Origin: Ooceraea biroi
Taxonomy: Eukaryota; Arthropoda; Insecta; Hymenoptera; Formicidae
Length of the DNA: 64,000 nt
Direction of reading: 5' to 3'
NCBI RefSeq assembly: GCF_003672135.1
Contig: NC_039510.1
Coordinates: forward strand, 11,036,001 to 11,100,000
Of the stretch, positions 1-15,200 are shown piece after piece. A program made the position numbers and the translations under genes. A model generated the notes under the pieces. That model did no database searches. It saw only the letters and a list, made by a program, of their open reading frames with translations, and was not told where the DNA came from. The first letter of the stretch is position 1; every line of letters begins with the position of its first letter.

Positions 1-506
1 TCGTTAAAGTTCGCATTGCTTGGAATGTTCCTTACGGATTTTTTTCTGCGAGAAGACTTTCGATAACAACAGCCGGCGTTCTCATAGAAAAATAAATCAT
101 TCATCGTCTCCTTGAACTCGAGCGAAACTAGCGGATAAAATTTCCGGAAAGGGAATTACGTAAGCAGCATTGATCTTCTCGCGGAACCTACGGTTCCACT
201 TAAATCCACACTACGCACATATATCGGTAAGGAAATGGAATCTGCTATCAGAACTCGGTAATATAACGGAAAAAAGAGGTCGGTGTAGAAAATACGCGCA
301 GCATACGATGGAAGCGGGCGAAGATGATCGACGTCGCGGATTTTCTTTCAATCGACGAGAGCGAATCGAGAAGACGACTTTCCGCTCAGCGTTTTTCCGG
401 ACCGCACCTGGATATAAAGCGGCGCACTCTCCGAAATTACCGGGACCCACCGCGGAGTTTCGCCCTCCGGACGTTTCCGAAGATTCATGAATTATGTAGA
501 TAGATC

Positions 507-626
507 ATGGCGTGTGTGGGAGGAGCGTCTGCAAGCCAGCAGCACGATCATCCACCGAACGTTTCTGGTCGCTCGGTAGGATGTTGTTTGCCGGTGATGG
601 GTTTGATGGATGAATCCGCGCTATAG
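507..626 (+). CDS. Doubtful 39-codon ORF or start of an N-terminal exon
   Basis: ATG at 507 opens MACVGGASASQQHDHPPNVS and the frame stops with TAG at 624-626. GTAGGA occurs after about 23 codons and could be a weak donor. There is no support beyond balanced composition. Confidence 0.1.
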   Translation: MACVGGASASQQHDHPPNVSGRSVGCCLPVMGLMDESAL

Positions 627-3525
627 ACCCGCTCCAAAGGAGGAGGGTGGGGAGAGTGACACTTCTATCCACTCTATCAAGCCACCATAGTCATCGCACA
701 GTCTCGTCATTCGATCAGGCTTTCGTATTATTCGTAATTATGCATCGCATTTGCGTGCGCGCGCATTTCCGGAAATGCTTCTATCAGATTTTGTGCGTGT
801 GCATAAACGTGTCGATTTTCCAGATTTTGATATCGAGTTATCCATACCGGAATTTGAAAACTCGTAACATTATGTCTCTTAAATGTCAATATAATTTAAA
901 TATCACCATAAATAGTGACATTTTATGAATATTAATAAATGTAATGATAAAAAAAGGATTCTATACTGTTTTACTAATTGCATACCGTTCTGTATTTATT
1001 AAAAAGATGCCAAGATTAATTACGGTAAAATACCAACAATTCAAATTTAATACAAGTAATATTTGCAGATTTGGAACTTAAAGGTGCTTATATGTGATGC
1101 TATGTACATGTTCTACAATTTATAATCTAGAACTGTAGGGGAGCATCTTGCTGCTTGTTCTCGAATGTACACGTACTATCAGATGCATGTTGTGGAGTAA
1201 CATTATTCGAGGAAACAGCTTGATGAAGCTTTGCTAGATAATGTATTCATGAGCCAGCCTAATAATTCACGAACAGAAGACATACGAGACTTAATATACA
1301 TTTGTAAACTCTAAACTATATAATAATGTGCAAACTGGTGTTGATTCATTTAATTCATTTATGCGCTCATTAACATAATGAATATGCATACATGCATAGA
1401 AACTTATTCTGTTCTAAAATTAAATTTTTGTAAAAATGAAGAAAAAAGGAAGTAAATAAAACTTCAAAAAAACATCCTAAAGAAATAGATTAAAAAATAA
1501 TTAAATTAAAATTTAAGTTACAATAATATAACTATAATAAAACTATAAATCAAGAAGATATTATAGAATACTAATTAGTTTTTAAAAGAAAGTGGAAGGA
1601 TTAATAATGATAATTCGAATCGTTCCGCAGATTCAGCACACAATCCGTAGATATAAGTTGACTCAATTTAATAAAATTGCGATAGAGAATTGCTATGTCA
1701 GATCTTTCATGGGAATTGTCAATATGGAAGAGAGATATCGTTTTTCGATTATTTTGTGGTAACCTTTTCAAGGTATCACTGATCGAATAGATGCGAAAGA
1801 GCACACGATGTTCCCGAGAGAGAAGGAGAGAAAAAGAGAGAGTATAGCACCATAGAGAAATTCAATATCCCGGTTGTCGCTATCGATTTTGGGACGAGAT
1901 CGAATGCAATGATGCACTCGGAATAATGGGATAAATAATATACCAACCGACTAGGCTCTAAACATAAAATACACATAAAATGTGCCATACGCAAACATAT
2001 AAAACATGACGAGAAATTGATGGAAAACACACATACATATACATACATTTCTCACTAGAATAATTAAAATTTTATCCTGAACAATCTTACAACATCCCGT
2101 TTGGCAGTCACAAATAAAATGTTTAAAATACAGACGAGATCTACTGCATCTTTTTTTATCACCTTATAAAAAAATTAATAACTTGTTACCACGTAATATT
2201 ATTGTCTATCAATGGAGAATTAATTGACTGTTACATACATAGGTTGTCAAAAATGCGAAATTGGATAAAATTGCATGAAGAGAAGCAGTTATCTTTCCAA
2301 ATAACATTTATCCGACAAAAATAAAATTTATTCGACAAAATATTATCAATCGAGGTAGCCATTTAATGAAATAATATAAAATATTCATAAAGATTCATAA
2401 AGAATAAGAGAACAGACCTCCTGTCTGTCAGCATCGGTCATGGATGAAAATTGCGCAACTCGTGACGAAATGGCGAGAATCGCCAGACCTCTCCTCTCCT
2501 GCGGTATCGATCTCATTTCTGCCCCTGCCCGCTTTTACCCCTTTGTACATCTCCCTTTGCAGACCGGCCTCTCTCCCTCCGGTCCGGACCAGGCTCTCTC
2601 ATCCTCTTCCTTTTCGCGACTGGGTAAAATCCTCGACGACTCCTACCGACAACGAAACGTTTTCGACGATTTTCCATGCTCTGACGTTTTATACGGAGCC
2701 AAGGAACGTTCCGAAAACAGCATGACGAGAGGTGAGCACCCTGTCCCCTCTCACCACCCTTTTCATGTTTTTGAAATGCGCACGTAGCCGGCGGGTTGAC
2801 AGAAACAAGATTACTCGGCGATGCGGTAAAATAAATATATTTACTTCTTGTAAGGGGAAAGAAGAGAGGAAGAGAGGCAGAGATTGTTTCTTCGGATGTA
2901 CGAACTTGAGAGCAATTTCGTGTGCAATTTTTGCTCTCTGTTCACGTAGAGGGAGAGTGAACTCACCATCGATATTCCGGAGTTCAATAGAATACAATAA
3001 AATTTTATTGCGCCGTAGGGCAGTACCGATGTCCAGAAAAAAACAATCGTGGTTATGAAAACCCATGTACGTTACGTGGCGATAGTAACCCATTACACAA
3101 AAGGTGGATTGCACAATGCACAATGGAAAATTATTCATCTTGTTACGCGATCAAGTTAATGTGAACCTCTAAACAAGAGGAGCTGCCTTGAAAATACACT
3201 ATGGTTACTCATGTAATCGCACAAACATGCATGTACGTATAGTCGCATGTTTTTCTCCCCTATTCTTATTGACGATATTTCTCCTCGTCCGAGACACGTA
3301 AATAATGGGGAAAGAAACAAAGCATGGGTCTAGACTGCGTTTCCTTGACCATCTTCTCGTACTAAGATAATCGATCGTGCAGATGAGTCATCCCTCTTGC
3401 GAGAATTTCTGCGCGGCAGGAGATGCAATAGTCGAGGGTTCGTGAATAGCAAGAATAGACACAGGTCGTGACAAGAATATCGCGAAATAACTGAAAATTA
3501 GGATTAACAATGCAGTAACTTCTAA

Positions 3526-3533
3526 TGACGTCA
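3526..3533. promoter_or_regulatory. Consensus CRE palindrome TGACGTCA
   Basis: An exact match to the CREB/ATF palindrome in AT-rich DNA with no gene start seen nearby. An eight-base motif can occur by chance in 64 kb. Confidence 0.25.
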
Positions 3534-4439
3534 TCGTTGCATAATTTTAACACATTCAAAATTTTTGAACGTATAACAACGTAAAATGTGATTGAATGAT
3601 GTGTATTCTGTAAAATCTTTAGAGTGATTAATATTTAGTTAATAAATTTAATTAATATAGAGAACTGATAATTAATGTTCCATAAAATAATTAAAAGTAA
3701 CGCTTAATAATAATTATTATTTAATTATTGTTTATAATTTAATGAAATGTTAATATTTCGTAAAATGTCAATAATTTTCAACTTTAATATAATTTTATGC
3801 ACTAGACACCAAAAACCCCGTCACAATGGCGCCATATGGCATCACGGACTGCATCGTGTCAAAAGATAAACGAGCTAAACTTTAAAATTCACGGCAGAGC
3901 GGCAGCTGTTATTACTGAATAATTACACTTGCGCTGGAAAATCACGACTGTGACAAAGTCGCGAAAATTCGAATACAAAGCTGGTCCTCTGCGCAAGCTT
4001 CCGGAAACGACTTAACATCCACCGGAAGCTTCTGGCAAGCTCGTTCACTCGTTTCCGCCGTTAAACGAGGTCATGCCTTACATTCTCATTCTCCATTCCA
4101 TTCTCGTTATTAGAACAGACTCTCTCTATATATATTCTGCATATTCTGATTAATAAAAAAATATTTAATTTATCTTCTATCTGCATTATATCAATACATA
4201 GTAATAGAAAAATATAAAAATTTAATTTCCAGTTTTTAAAGTAATTATGTGCCCACTATTATAAAATTGTAAAAATATGCAGAATATAATAAATATGCAA
4301 AATAATAAATATGCAAAAATGCTCCAACAGGTTAATAAAATAATAAGCAGATAATAATTAATGGCAAATAATAAAATAATAAGTTGACTGATAATTAGGT
4401 CTTTCCCACCACATATAAACAGTATCGCTATTTCCTCGT

Positions 4440-5760
4440 AACGCAGACCGATCTTTTCACCGCGTATGCATGTATAACGAGAGCACTGGTATAAACCGGG
4501 ATCATTTCGAAACGTTCGCGATGCACGTAAACCGTCCGTTGCCAACAAAATGGCTCGCGTGACACGGTATCGTGCACTTGTACTCAAACGAGACGGGACG
4601 ACTTTCACTCAGTGTTTCTTCCGCCTTCGGGCTTTCATAGTAAAGCGAAAAGCTCGTTGCGCGACCAGCAGCGGAGATATTCAGCTTCTGCTCGGTCGCC
4701 GAATGGCCACAGATTGGTCCTTTTCCATAAAGAGCAACATCTCCAGTTTCACGGCCTTTGTGCGTGCGTACGCTCGCGAATGCACCAACCCCTTTCCCAA
4801 CACGCGATTCTTCCACTTTGACAACCCTCGGACAACTGTCTCACTGTATCTTTCTCTCTCTTCTGTAAGCCTACAACGTGATGTTACGGATGCAACTGCG
4901 AGCCTGTTCACGAACGTCACTACGTCGTCGTGCTCTCACGCGATAAGAGCACAAACGTGCGCTAGAAGCGGAGATGGCCGTCTCGCAACGAATGCATGGC
5001 ACGACAAAGGAAGCAAGACAGGAATTGCCTCGCGATCGATAGCACGTTCATCGGTGGTTCCGCTAATTTCGTCCCGTCTCGTCTCGTTACTTGCTACTAC
5101 AGTTGACGGGATAGCACGATAAGAAAAAAACAGCGAGAAGAAACACGCGCAAAAGTTTCTTGTTTGTTGCGCCGCTTGTTTGTCCTGCATTCGCGCAACT
5201 CGAACGCGAAATATTCGGAATATGCACCGTGAACCGTGATGCAACATTGCGCCAGAATGACCCTTGGAGAAACTTCCGAGATTGATCTTGTTTAAACGTA
5301 AGAAAATTCTTACAGGGAAATCTCAGTCTCGAGAGGTTTCCAAGCGCGGTACTTTCGATCCGACAAGTATAATAATTTCGCGATTAGTTTCAGCAGTCTG
5401 AGTCAGTGAATTACCCAGAGAAAACAATATTATACGAAAGAAAGGAAAACATCACGAGCTAATTCGACCGCAACGTTTCTTTTGGTCGACGCGTGTTGTC
5501 GAGCGTAAGACTGCTTCTATGCCCGTTTTGCCATGTCGTGCATTCACGTTTTATTGTATACCGTGGAGGATCCAAGTGAGGCGTCTGTACGAAAAAAAAA
5601 AGAAAGAAGTCAGTGTCTATTATATACTGGAATAAACGAGAGTCGCTACGTTGCATCAGCAGGCAAAGGCAGTCTCGCACGAAGACGCCGAGAGAGCCAG
5701 TTTCTGAACGTAAACCCGACTCGGCCTGGCGCACTCAGAAAATGTTGTATCTGATCCCCT
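4440..5760. other. CpG-rich block, possible regulatory or promoter DNA
   Basis: CpG-rich sequence with several overlapping ORFs on both strands, the longest 190 codons (plus, 4550-5122). TCAGT initiator-like motifs occur near 4608, 5325, 5402 and 5611 on the plus strand. The overlap of open frames is what low stop-codon density in CG-rich DNA gives by chance. No exon could be supported. Confidence 0.45.
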
Positions 5761-7497
5761 GTACTTCGACTCTATAATACCCCCAAGAATCGGAAATACT
5801 ACGGACTTATCTCCACGTTATCAGCCATGAACGAGGAACCACGAGGAGGTGAGGCAATAAAATTCTGGAAAACACGTACCCATTCTTACTCGATGGTACG
5901 AAGCCCGAAAAAAATATCGTAATAACATGTATTAACCAGCGACAACCGAGTACATCATCCTGATACACCTTGGAACAATGTAAAAACGTGAGAAAATCAA
6001 AATGCACGCGAAATTTTCACACGGCTAGAGCTCGAGATAACGCCCCCGGTCTATTAAAACTTACATGGATTTTCATTCCACGAGGAAAAATAACTTCCTG
6101 CCTGCAGGAAATGAGCGTTCCGAGCAAAATGATGAAACGAGAAAAAGCGGGAGTGAAAATGAGAACGAGGAAGATTGTAAGAAACGACGAAAATGCAGGA
6201 TGCCGAAGAGAGAAAACGTGAAAATCGTAGACGGACTGACCTACCGTCCCATTTCGTCGCGGATTTGAAAATCGATCTTCCTCCAGTTTGCTAAACTGGT
6301 TCGATCGTTTGATCGGAAACCAGTTTACGCGATGTGCCCGCCGACGATCCGTCTCGCTCGTCTGCACGCTTGTGCGTGCGCGTGCACACGACATCCTAGA
6401 TTTGAAATCCGATTATGCGCCCACAAGAAAAGGAATCGTCGAAACAGAGCAAACAAACGAGCTGTGGTTAAAACCGGTAGTTCCTCGGTTCGTTTCCTTG
6501 GTGCGTGGGTAAATGCGCTTATAGTCGGTCAGCAATGCAAAAATGCAATAGTAAGCAGAAAGAATGTGTCCAATCAAAAAGATTCTAAATTTGTACTGCA
6601 TCATGAAAAGTTTACTAAATTATGTATAAAATTCATGTACAGCAAGATATAAAATAAGAAAACATTTCTTAGAGTTTCACAGAATAATTCGCACAAAATA
6701 AGCATATCTTCTGAATTTTTCGATAATCTTACGTAATTTCGAATACAATTCTATTATATAGTTATATATGTATATAACTTCTTTGTATATTAATATTTAT
6801 TTGTATAATAAAAATTTAATTTGTATAGTAATTATGTAAAATAATTTAACATACGGATTATGGAGAAAGACATGATGTAAAACAAAAACTATAAGAATTC
6901 ATCGAACAATCAAATTACGTTGACAAAAGTCACAATCTAACAAAAAGACAGAGAGGGGAATCCACAACGGTAAACAACCTCTATAATATGTAGGAACTAC
7001 AAGTGGGCGTGTATAGACGCGGTCGATACTCTTAGAGAACGGCATAGAGGTAGGAAACAAGCACAACTACCGTTTGTACTTACCTGCGTAGGAGCAACAA
7101 TATCCTTCTACGTGCAAGGAAAAATTGGATGGCGTCGTCGGTGGTCCTTGACAATGAACTAATTTTCGGATTACAGAATTGAATCAAATCTAAAGCAGGA
7201 AAAAAGTCGGTGTGAAAAAGGAAAACGAGAGAACACACTGTATAATGTGAGTGAAATTGCAACCAAATTAAATTTCTTAGTTTTCAATCATCACTGCTCA
7301 GAAAGAAAATTCAAAGCAACTTTCTACTTAATAAACTAGTATTTATTAAAAACCATATATTAAGCTTGGCTTATATTTCTAATATTTATTATAATTATTC
7401 CTTTATTTTTATTTTATTTAATTTTACTGTAAATATTTTAAAAATATTATCATCAAAATTTTAATCTTCCTCATCTAAAGTGTAATATTAAGTGGAT

Positions 7498-7535
<38 letters not shown>
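7498..7535. repeat. (TA)n followed by (GA)n microsatellite
   Basis: About ten TA units run directly into about nine GA units. Confidence 0.95.
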
Positions 7536-10500
7536 TTCAATATAATATCGTATCTTATTTCTACAGATATTGCGCATAAGAACGCCTTATAATTTAATTA
7601 CTAAGATCGTATCGTCAGCTTATCGACAGTCAAAGTTATTAAGAATCAAGTAGAAGCATAGTCTTAGGAAAAAATAGAGTAGTCAAGATCAGAAATTTTA
7701 AAACTTTTTAAATGGAGATACCAAGTTCTTAATAAAAACTTAATAAAAACTTTCATATCCCTATAATATTAGAAAACCTATTATATTAGACTAATATACT
7801 TTTAAATCATAAATAGCAGAGTAATTTGTGATCTTCGCATGTCTGTGTCCTTATGGTCGTGTGCCCATAAACGTTTCCTATAGTCCCTACTAGACATAAA
7901 GAAATCACTGACCTCGAAATATAAACGCGAATTCGTGGACGGTGATGTTCCTACGACTTGCGTGGGCATGAAAATTCTCTACTACTTTTTTAACGTTGAT
8001 CTCGTAGGCGGTTTACATTAATTCTGCTGAAGTTCTGCCGAAGAATAACAGCTCTCAACAGTTCTCTTTCATACTATGCCTCGTTACTTTTATATAATTT
8101 ATCATATGATGACAAATCTGATTGTGAGTTTTATTCTTAGACAAGTGGATGTGATTATATGAAAAAATTTGAAAATCTTACATACATTAATTTAAAATGC
8201 GTAAAAAATAATGTGATAACTTTACACAATATATCACTGAAGAATACGCTAACTTTAAGGCGTAAAAATTTTCAGGCAATTTTGTATGCCCTTGCCATCT
8301 TTAGTATGAAAGCATATTTAGACACTTGTCAGAACATTCTATTTGGAATACCGCGGTAGAGACACACATGACTGCATGGAAAATACAACTAGTAAAAGAA
8401 CAGATAGAACATATGAGGCAGAGGAAGTAGACGGAGGAGTCACGACGCCTTACATAATAGTTGGCAGTTGGCACAGTTCTCGCACACAGACTGTCGCTTA
8501 TTCACATGCGAAATTTGCGTGTGAGACGAGAAGGGCGCATTCACGCGCAATTGGCCCTGCAAAACGAGTCAGGAGTTCGCAATATTTTGTATCACTCTTT
8601 TGTCCCTCATTCGGCAATCACATAAAACATGTCTTATGCTGTTTCTTAAATAAAATTTATTGATTTCACAACACTGCATTATACGCATATTCATAAATGT
8701 AAAATTTATAAATTAAATATATTATTGAAAATTAAAACGCCGCGATATATAATATGTTGATATGTTAATGTAACATTTGCGATTTTAATGTAAAGATATT
8801 ATTAGAAATATAAAAATACAAAGAGAATTATTTCAATTAATGCTGTATTCGGTGTTCCAATTCTGCAAAGAATTCCGAAACAGATGCTAAAACATCTGTC
8901 TCCTTTTTCTTTGAGAACTATTTATAAGATTTCGGAATCTCTCACGTATAACAGCTTCGGAATGGGACATACGGTGTGTAATGAAACGTCCGGATATAAT
9001 CATTAGCACCATAACGGGAGTCCTTATCAACCACTATAAAATTGATCGAAGTCGACTTGAACATCATTACGATACAACGATAATTCTATCAAGATAGCAT
9101 CGAGTTCCAATGAAGACAGAAGCCACGGGAAGAAAGCGATGCCAAATTGAGGCCGACGCTCTCCGGACGTACATCCAAGAACCGCCAGCTAATTGTACAT
9201 AATCGATAATAATCGAATCTCGGGCGGGACTTGAAACGAGGCGGCGCGCCAAAGTGGCCGGTATAAATAATCTCGTGCGCCTCCAGAGGTTGCCGATCCC
9301 CGATGCAGGGTAACGAATCAACCACGGCGCAAGCAAACACGTAAATGTTGCGCGTACATGCTCGTGCAACTTGTACGAGCACGACGAGCAAGTACACCGA
9401 AAATAGACGCCACGTCTCTCTCCATTTGGCTCTCAAAGAACGGGATTCGAGAGTTTGTCTATCTTGGCGAACACATATATCCAGACTGAAAGAACGGCAG
9501 TTTCTGGAGACTCGTAAAACTCCGGTCCACTCCGGCGATTACTTGCTAAGGATTTCTTCCCGCGTTCTCAGGAGAAAGCCAAAGGAACCTCGTTAAACGA
9601 CTAATTAAATCGTTCCAGTTCACCGGGCAACTTCTCTTTCTTCAAGCTGTTAGACGTAGAGCTCGCGAAGCTACGATTTCTTACATGTTCGTGACGAGAA
9701 AACGAGTTCTTCTTCGCGATTTATGTGTATGGCGATTTCCAAAATTAATCCGGGCGTAATTAATGTAAGATCGTGTCTGTAGCACGATAAGACTGAAGTA
9801 AATGTAAGAAACAGAAAATTGCACAAACAAAACGAAAAAATCTTTTCAATAGTATCATACGATTATGTATAAAATTCTGGAGTACGATTCCATTTCACAG
9901 GTGATTACGATGTGTGAGGAAGAATTAGCGTTATTTCGTCGTATATGAGTATATCATGATACTAGGTCCACAAGTATCTAAACTCATTGTAAATGAAGAA
10001 CAGAAGCAACGCGTTTAGGTATATACATTAATTCTGGGTAACAGCCAAAAGTGTGTTAGCTTCATCTAGAGCCAACTTGATTTATCCAGCGATTGATTAA
10101 TTAAATCTTATGATTTAAGTCGACAAGGCGCGCTTCCTTTAGAACAAAACGATACCGCAACCAGATAAATTCCCCGCGGCATACGGAAGGCACGTAACGC
10201 GGGGAATATCAAACGCTGAGGCTTCATTTTCAGAACAATTGCTCCTTTACGCCGTCGAAATTAATTATCACGGAAGTGTGCCGCAAATATGCGCTAACAA
10301 CGCGTCGGGAAGTGCAAGAACTTATACAACGACTGACGTAAACCAAAGCAACAGCTACTTGGACTCGATCGAGGATTAGTAAATGGTCAATAAAGTTACA
10401 CATGAAGCATCTCATAAAATATAAAACATTATGACGCAGGAAGCGAATTTAGAAGACATGTGGGCGCATCTGGATGAATATTAGCAATATAGCAATATTC

Positions 10501-12036
10501 ATATACAGCAACGACACGTAAATAATACGGTGCAGACAAAGTAATGAAACAAAACTGAATGAAACCGACACATGGCGGAAAACTCGAATATGGGCGCATG
10601 GAAGTCGAATCATCCCACAGGACTATTGCTTCACTGTCGCTCCATTGAAGCGGACAATAGTTTTCTCTCATATTCTCTCGAAGGATTGTAACTTTTAACG
10701 AGACTTGGAGGCCAGGTCAAAAAGGATAAGACTTCGACGTGGCAGGTACGTTGACAACAAAAGGGAGGAATTATATGATTTCGTGGGTGCAAGAAGGACA
10801 AAAACAAATGCACGATCGGTGGGTCGAGAGGAGTCGTTATAAAGAGGATTCCGTGAGACAAAGGACTTCGAGCATCTTGACCTGACTCGTGTAAGTAATT
10901 GTTTGGTTCCTCCTCTTGTATCTATCTATCTTTTTTTGCAATTCGTTATATTCTAACAAATAATACTAATTGTGAGCCAACTATTGCGGAATGCTTGTAA
11001 GATAATGATACACGTATGCCATTAACCGAACATTACTGTTGATACATTTTCAAGCATTGATTAGAAATTAAAAAATTGTCGGGAAATTCATACTTGGGAA
11101 ATCAGACAATAAAAGTAAATAAAATAAGAAATGAGAGAGTCCCAAGGAATGCATAATTTTTTTGACACGTCGTTATTATCGTATTGAGTTGATTGGAAAG
11201 TGTGGATTTTTTGGCAAAAATTCGAACGTGAAACTTTGTATTAAGAATTAAACTTTTCGGTTAACCCAATAATTATTAATTTTAAACAAAGTTATAAGTA
11301 AAGATAGATTCCATTTTCTTATAATAGCATTCTAATCGGTTTTTATATCTCAACACTGTTTCCTAGAAATTAACGCAGACACCAAGTTTATGTTCTCGTC
11401 TATGAAGAACTCCATTTAAAAAGCTTACTGCAAAGAAGATTCTCATTTCGTCCAATTCAAACACTCCTCAATTTCAAAACTTCCTAATTGTCAATATATC
11501 TTTAATCTAGTTAGTCAGAAGAACGAAAAGTTCGGACATATCTCGTTTAAGAATAACACGTCCTTTTTACTTTTTGCTTGACGTAATTGTCAAGCCTTGT
11601 AGTATTCACTCGCCGAGTTGCCAATATTATGTAGTTCAACTCCAATAAAGCGCAGATGCACGATATTGTTCGGTAATTTGCGTATATAAACACACCCGCA
11701 AATGTTCCGCATTCTCTCTGTACATTCAATAAACATTTACATCTGTTCTGCAAACTTGGACAAAATTTCATTAAACATTACGCGCTCTTCCTCGTCGCGT
11801 TACGTGACGTGACAGCTAACGAAGTGACCGGAGTGAGCGCAGTTTTCGGCAAATTTTAACGAGTATTCCGGAATTCTGGAACTGTTTTTTTTTGGCATCG
11901 TAACATTCGAATTTCAAACAGCATAAAACAATTATTCTTGGTTGCTTACGATTTAGTGAGTGTCACGCGAGTTTGTGAATCTAGCGTTTTGCGTTCAATT
12001 GCGAAGTTTGCGTAGCAGTTGTAAATTTGTTTTGCA

Positions 12037-12246
12037 ATGTCAAGTGTTTGTCGACATTTTGGCTCGATCGTCGGAATTTTCGTCACGGTGCTTTGTTTCA
12101 TTTCGTCTCGTTGTGTGGTTGGGCCAGGATCGTCGCTTTGCAATCTCACTTTTAGCGTCGCTTTGCCGCACGCACAGAACGATATACATATACCCGTACC
12201 CTTTTTCTTCCGTAAATTTAACGTGCGGCTCCGCCACGTTACGTAA
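12037..12246 (+). CDS. Doubtful 69-codon ORF with a hydrophobic N-terminus
   Basis: It reads from ATG at 12037 to TAA at 12244-12246, inside a CpG-rich block. Residues about 9-23 are hydrophobic (SIVGIFVTVLCFISS), which could resemble a signal peptide, but the remainder has no recognisable domain and two other frames are also open here. Most likely a chance frame in 5'-flanking DNA; kept only because of the leader-like start. Confidence 0.1.
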   Translation: MSSVCRHFGSIVGIFVTVLCFISSRCVVGPGSSLCNLTFSVALPHAQNDIHIPVPFFFRKFNVRLRHVT

Positions 12247-15200
12247 TCCCCCTAGGCGTTATATCGCATGTATGATGTAACGGTGCGGATAAACGTGTGC
12301 AAATATCGGCGCTATTTGTGTTATATCGTTTATTAAATGGAAAATCTCTGTCGTGCTTTCCCGTCATGATAAATTTATGAAAAATTACCTCTGATAAGCA
12401 TTTCTAGATCATTTCTTTCTTGTCACAACTTACATCATGTATCGCAATCCGGATATAGTCATACGATTTATTTACAACATAAACTGATACAGAATTAATA
12501 AGTCTTTGCATAATTTCTCAATATGTAAAAAAGATTAATGACATTTAATGACAATTTAAATAACAAAATACAATTGTTTTATTAATTATTCATTTATTAA
12601 GATACTGTCACAAAACGATTCTTTTCCTCAGAGATTTCTATATAAAGAATAATTTAATTTAATCTTCTTTCTAATCATCATTTTTATGCAAACTATGTTG
12701 ACATTTTTTCACCTATATTAATATCAGAGGATTGTAATGCCGTTATATTATCAACGTACTCCCCCAATGATTAATAAACATTACGAATATGAGATTTTAT
12801 ACAAGATCGATTTACATAGTCAATTTACAAATATAAGTCACAAGAAAATTACGTAACGAAAGTCTTCGTGTAAGCGGGCTTGTAAGCAACACAATCCACC
12901 GAGATTAGTGGTCCGTGTAAAGACTCATGAGTCATTACCCTGACACCAATATCCACTACAGCAAATGCAAAACCAACGCGAATCAAAAGGAATCAACCAG
13001 TTCCTTAAAAGTGCACACAGAAGGTATGCAGAATAATAGGAAAAAACATTCTGAAAGATCTTCCTAGGACATTTCTAGAGGTAATAGAATATGTCATGTT
13101 TCGAAACGATAAGCTGCGTCTTCATTCAATACCGATTTCGTGTTACGGAGCTGGAAGACCTATTGACAGACGAATCCACGCATGCTCCCGAGCCTGGTTC
13201 CTTTCTGAGCGAACTGTACCACCGGTTGGGTCGGTCCTGTGCCCCATGAAAGGGCCTCTCGAAACCAGTACCCTACGGCAGTGACGAATTAGCGCCGTGC
13301 TACATTCTCTGCGCAAAACTTTCGAGACCGCACCGTCTTACTAAATTACAAACAAATTACCACTCTGCGGACTGGCTCGTACATCCGCATCGTGTGATTT
13401 CCAGTGATTCGATCACAACGGGACCGCGTGAGAAGACGAATGAGGCAGGCAGCGAACAGCTCGCCGAATCTGCACTTGCAATCGGTGGCACCGTGGCATT
13501 TATAATGCTTGCAAAATAAACCGTTTTGTTCATCCGCTCTTTGGCAGAGGATCTCGATAACTTGAGATATTACATTACATCTTGCAAAACATAAATTGTA
13601 GCTATATATTTTAATTACAAATCGACTCTTCAAAAATCGCGAGTTTCTCTTGATTATAGATTTTGCAATAAATTGCATGTTTTTAATAATTTAATTAGAC
13701 ACGTTTTTTCGAGAAGATGTTAATTTTTCATTCACCCGTTCAACCAAACATCTTTTTTCTTTATCTCGAGAAGGCTAAATATGTCCACATACGATAATTC
13801 TTTATCTCTTACAACGAAACCTCATCATTATTATATAAATTCCAATATTTTATAGTTCTGCGCCTTTTGCGACAATTTGTATAATATATGCACAGTAAAG
13901 ATAATAGAATTTATATCCATTTTTGTTATAAATATTTCTACTCTAACATTCATTCGTACGAAGGATGATTCATAGCTGTTCAACTATACTCTACCACAAA
14001 CATATATTCACGTTTACAAGGCAAACAGATTATCGATTTAAGACGAATGTTAAGATATCAAGAGTTTCGACTAAGAACACCCATTATCGATTGCACGAAC
14101 ATATCGCAGTAGAATGACAAAACGACAGAGATAAAAGATCACGATTCCAAATATACGATAAGAAAATGCGTGTAATAAATCAGGAAAGCGGTACGCGCAA
14201 GAATGGATTACGTAAATCCAGACATAAACGACAAGGCAGATTGACGTTAAATGATTATTAAAAATCCCGACGCCTAATAGCTGCCACGTTCGATTGCGAA
14301 TGGGATTGACCTTGATCTCTCTCCTGCACACGCGAGATATTCATAGGCAGCCTCGATTATTAAGAAGCTTCTATTGAACTGCATAGAACTGAACGCTCAT
14401 GGTCGTATCTATGCGTCGCAACCTTTCCAGAAAACAAAATACCGCTTGTTCTCAATATATGAATACATTCGCGACTAATACTGATCGCACGATTATTCAT
14501 CGAGCTAACTATGAATCAGCTGAAATCGACCTTAATAAATCTACTCAAGTTACTCAGTTAATTCATGATATAATTAAAACATAAGTTACCGAAACGTTAG
14601 AAAATGTGAAATATTTTCATCATTTTGAGTATTTCTAATTTTTACACAAAATTATTAAAATTAACAAAATTTCTCTGTTTATTTTTTCTATAATTTTTCT
14701 TTTTTGAGAAAAATGCAATTTCTTGTATATGATCAATATTGAATGAATACATATTCGAGAAAAATATTTTACATTGCATACTTATTCGCGTTTCGTAGTT
14801 ACCTTGTCACGTGCGCAAATTGTCACGCAGCTGCAAGCAAATGGCGATCGTAAAAGCGTACGCATAAGAGTCGATATAATCTTAACACTCCAGCTAATCA
14901 GGAGACTCACATGACACATGAGAAATATCACGTAATGTAAAAACGATACGGGTACAACAAAAAGTAATGTATATGGCATAGATAATAGATGCGGTATATG
15001 ATGATATTGGAAAGTTAAAACAATTAAATGAACGTAACAAGTACACTTACCTGTAATACAATATAATATAGTTATTCTAGAAAATCCGATATTGATTTCA
15101 TATGAAATTAATTTCATGCTAACATAATATGTCATCACAATATTCAACACATTATTAAACATTTTACGTATCAGTTATTATATTATTAATACTTTTAATA

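Larger units (their letters stand above)
1..4430. other. Non-coding, mostly AT-rich; no gene recognised
   Basis: Short ORFs overlap in several frames without domain signal. A stretch at 2432-2731 is bounded by a CTGTCAG acceptor-like site and a GAGAG-GTGAGC donor-like site on the plus strand and is open in two frames, but neither peptide looks conserved. 931-2400 and 3560-4430 are very AT-rich. Confidence 0.6.

Noticed and set aside
2432..2731. Plus-strand segment between an acceptor-like CTGTCAG and a GTGAGC donor-like site
   Set aside because: Two frames are open with different, low-complexity peptides; neither looks conserved.
4550..5122. Plus-strand ORF of 190 codons
   Set aside because: It lies in CpG-rich DNA where stops are rare, overlaps ORFs in other frames on both strands, and shows no domain or splice support.
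10838..10897. TATAAAG followed by CGT-GTAAGT on the plus strand
   Set aside because: A start 30 bases after the TATA-like motif would leave an exon of only about 20 bases; more likely coincidence.
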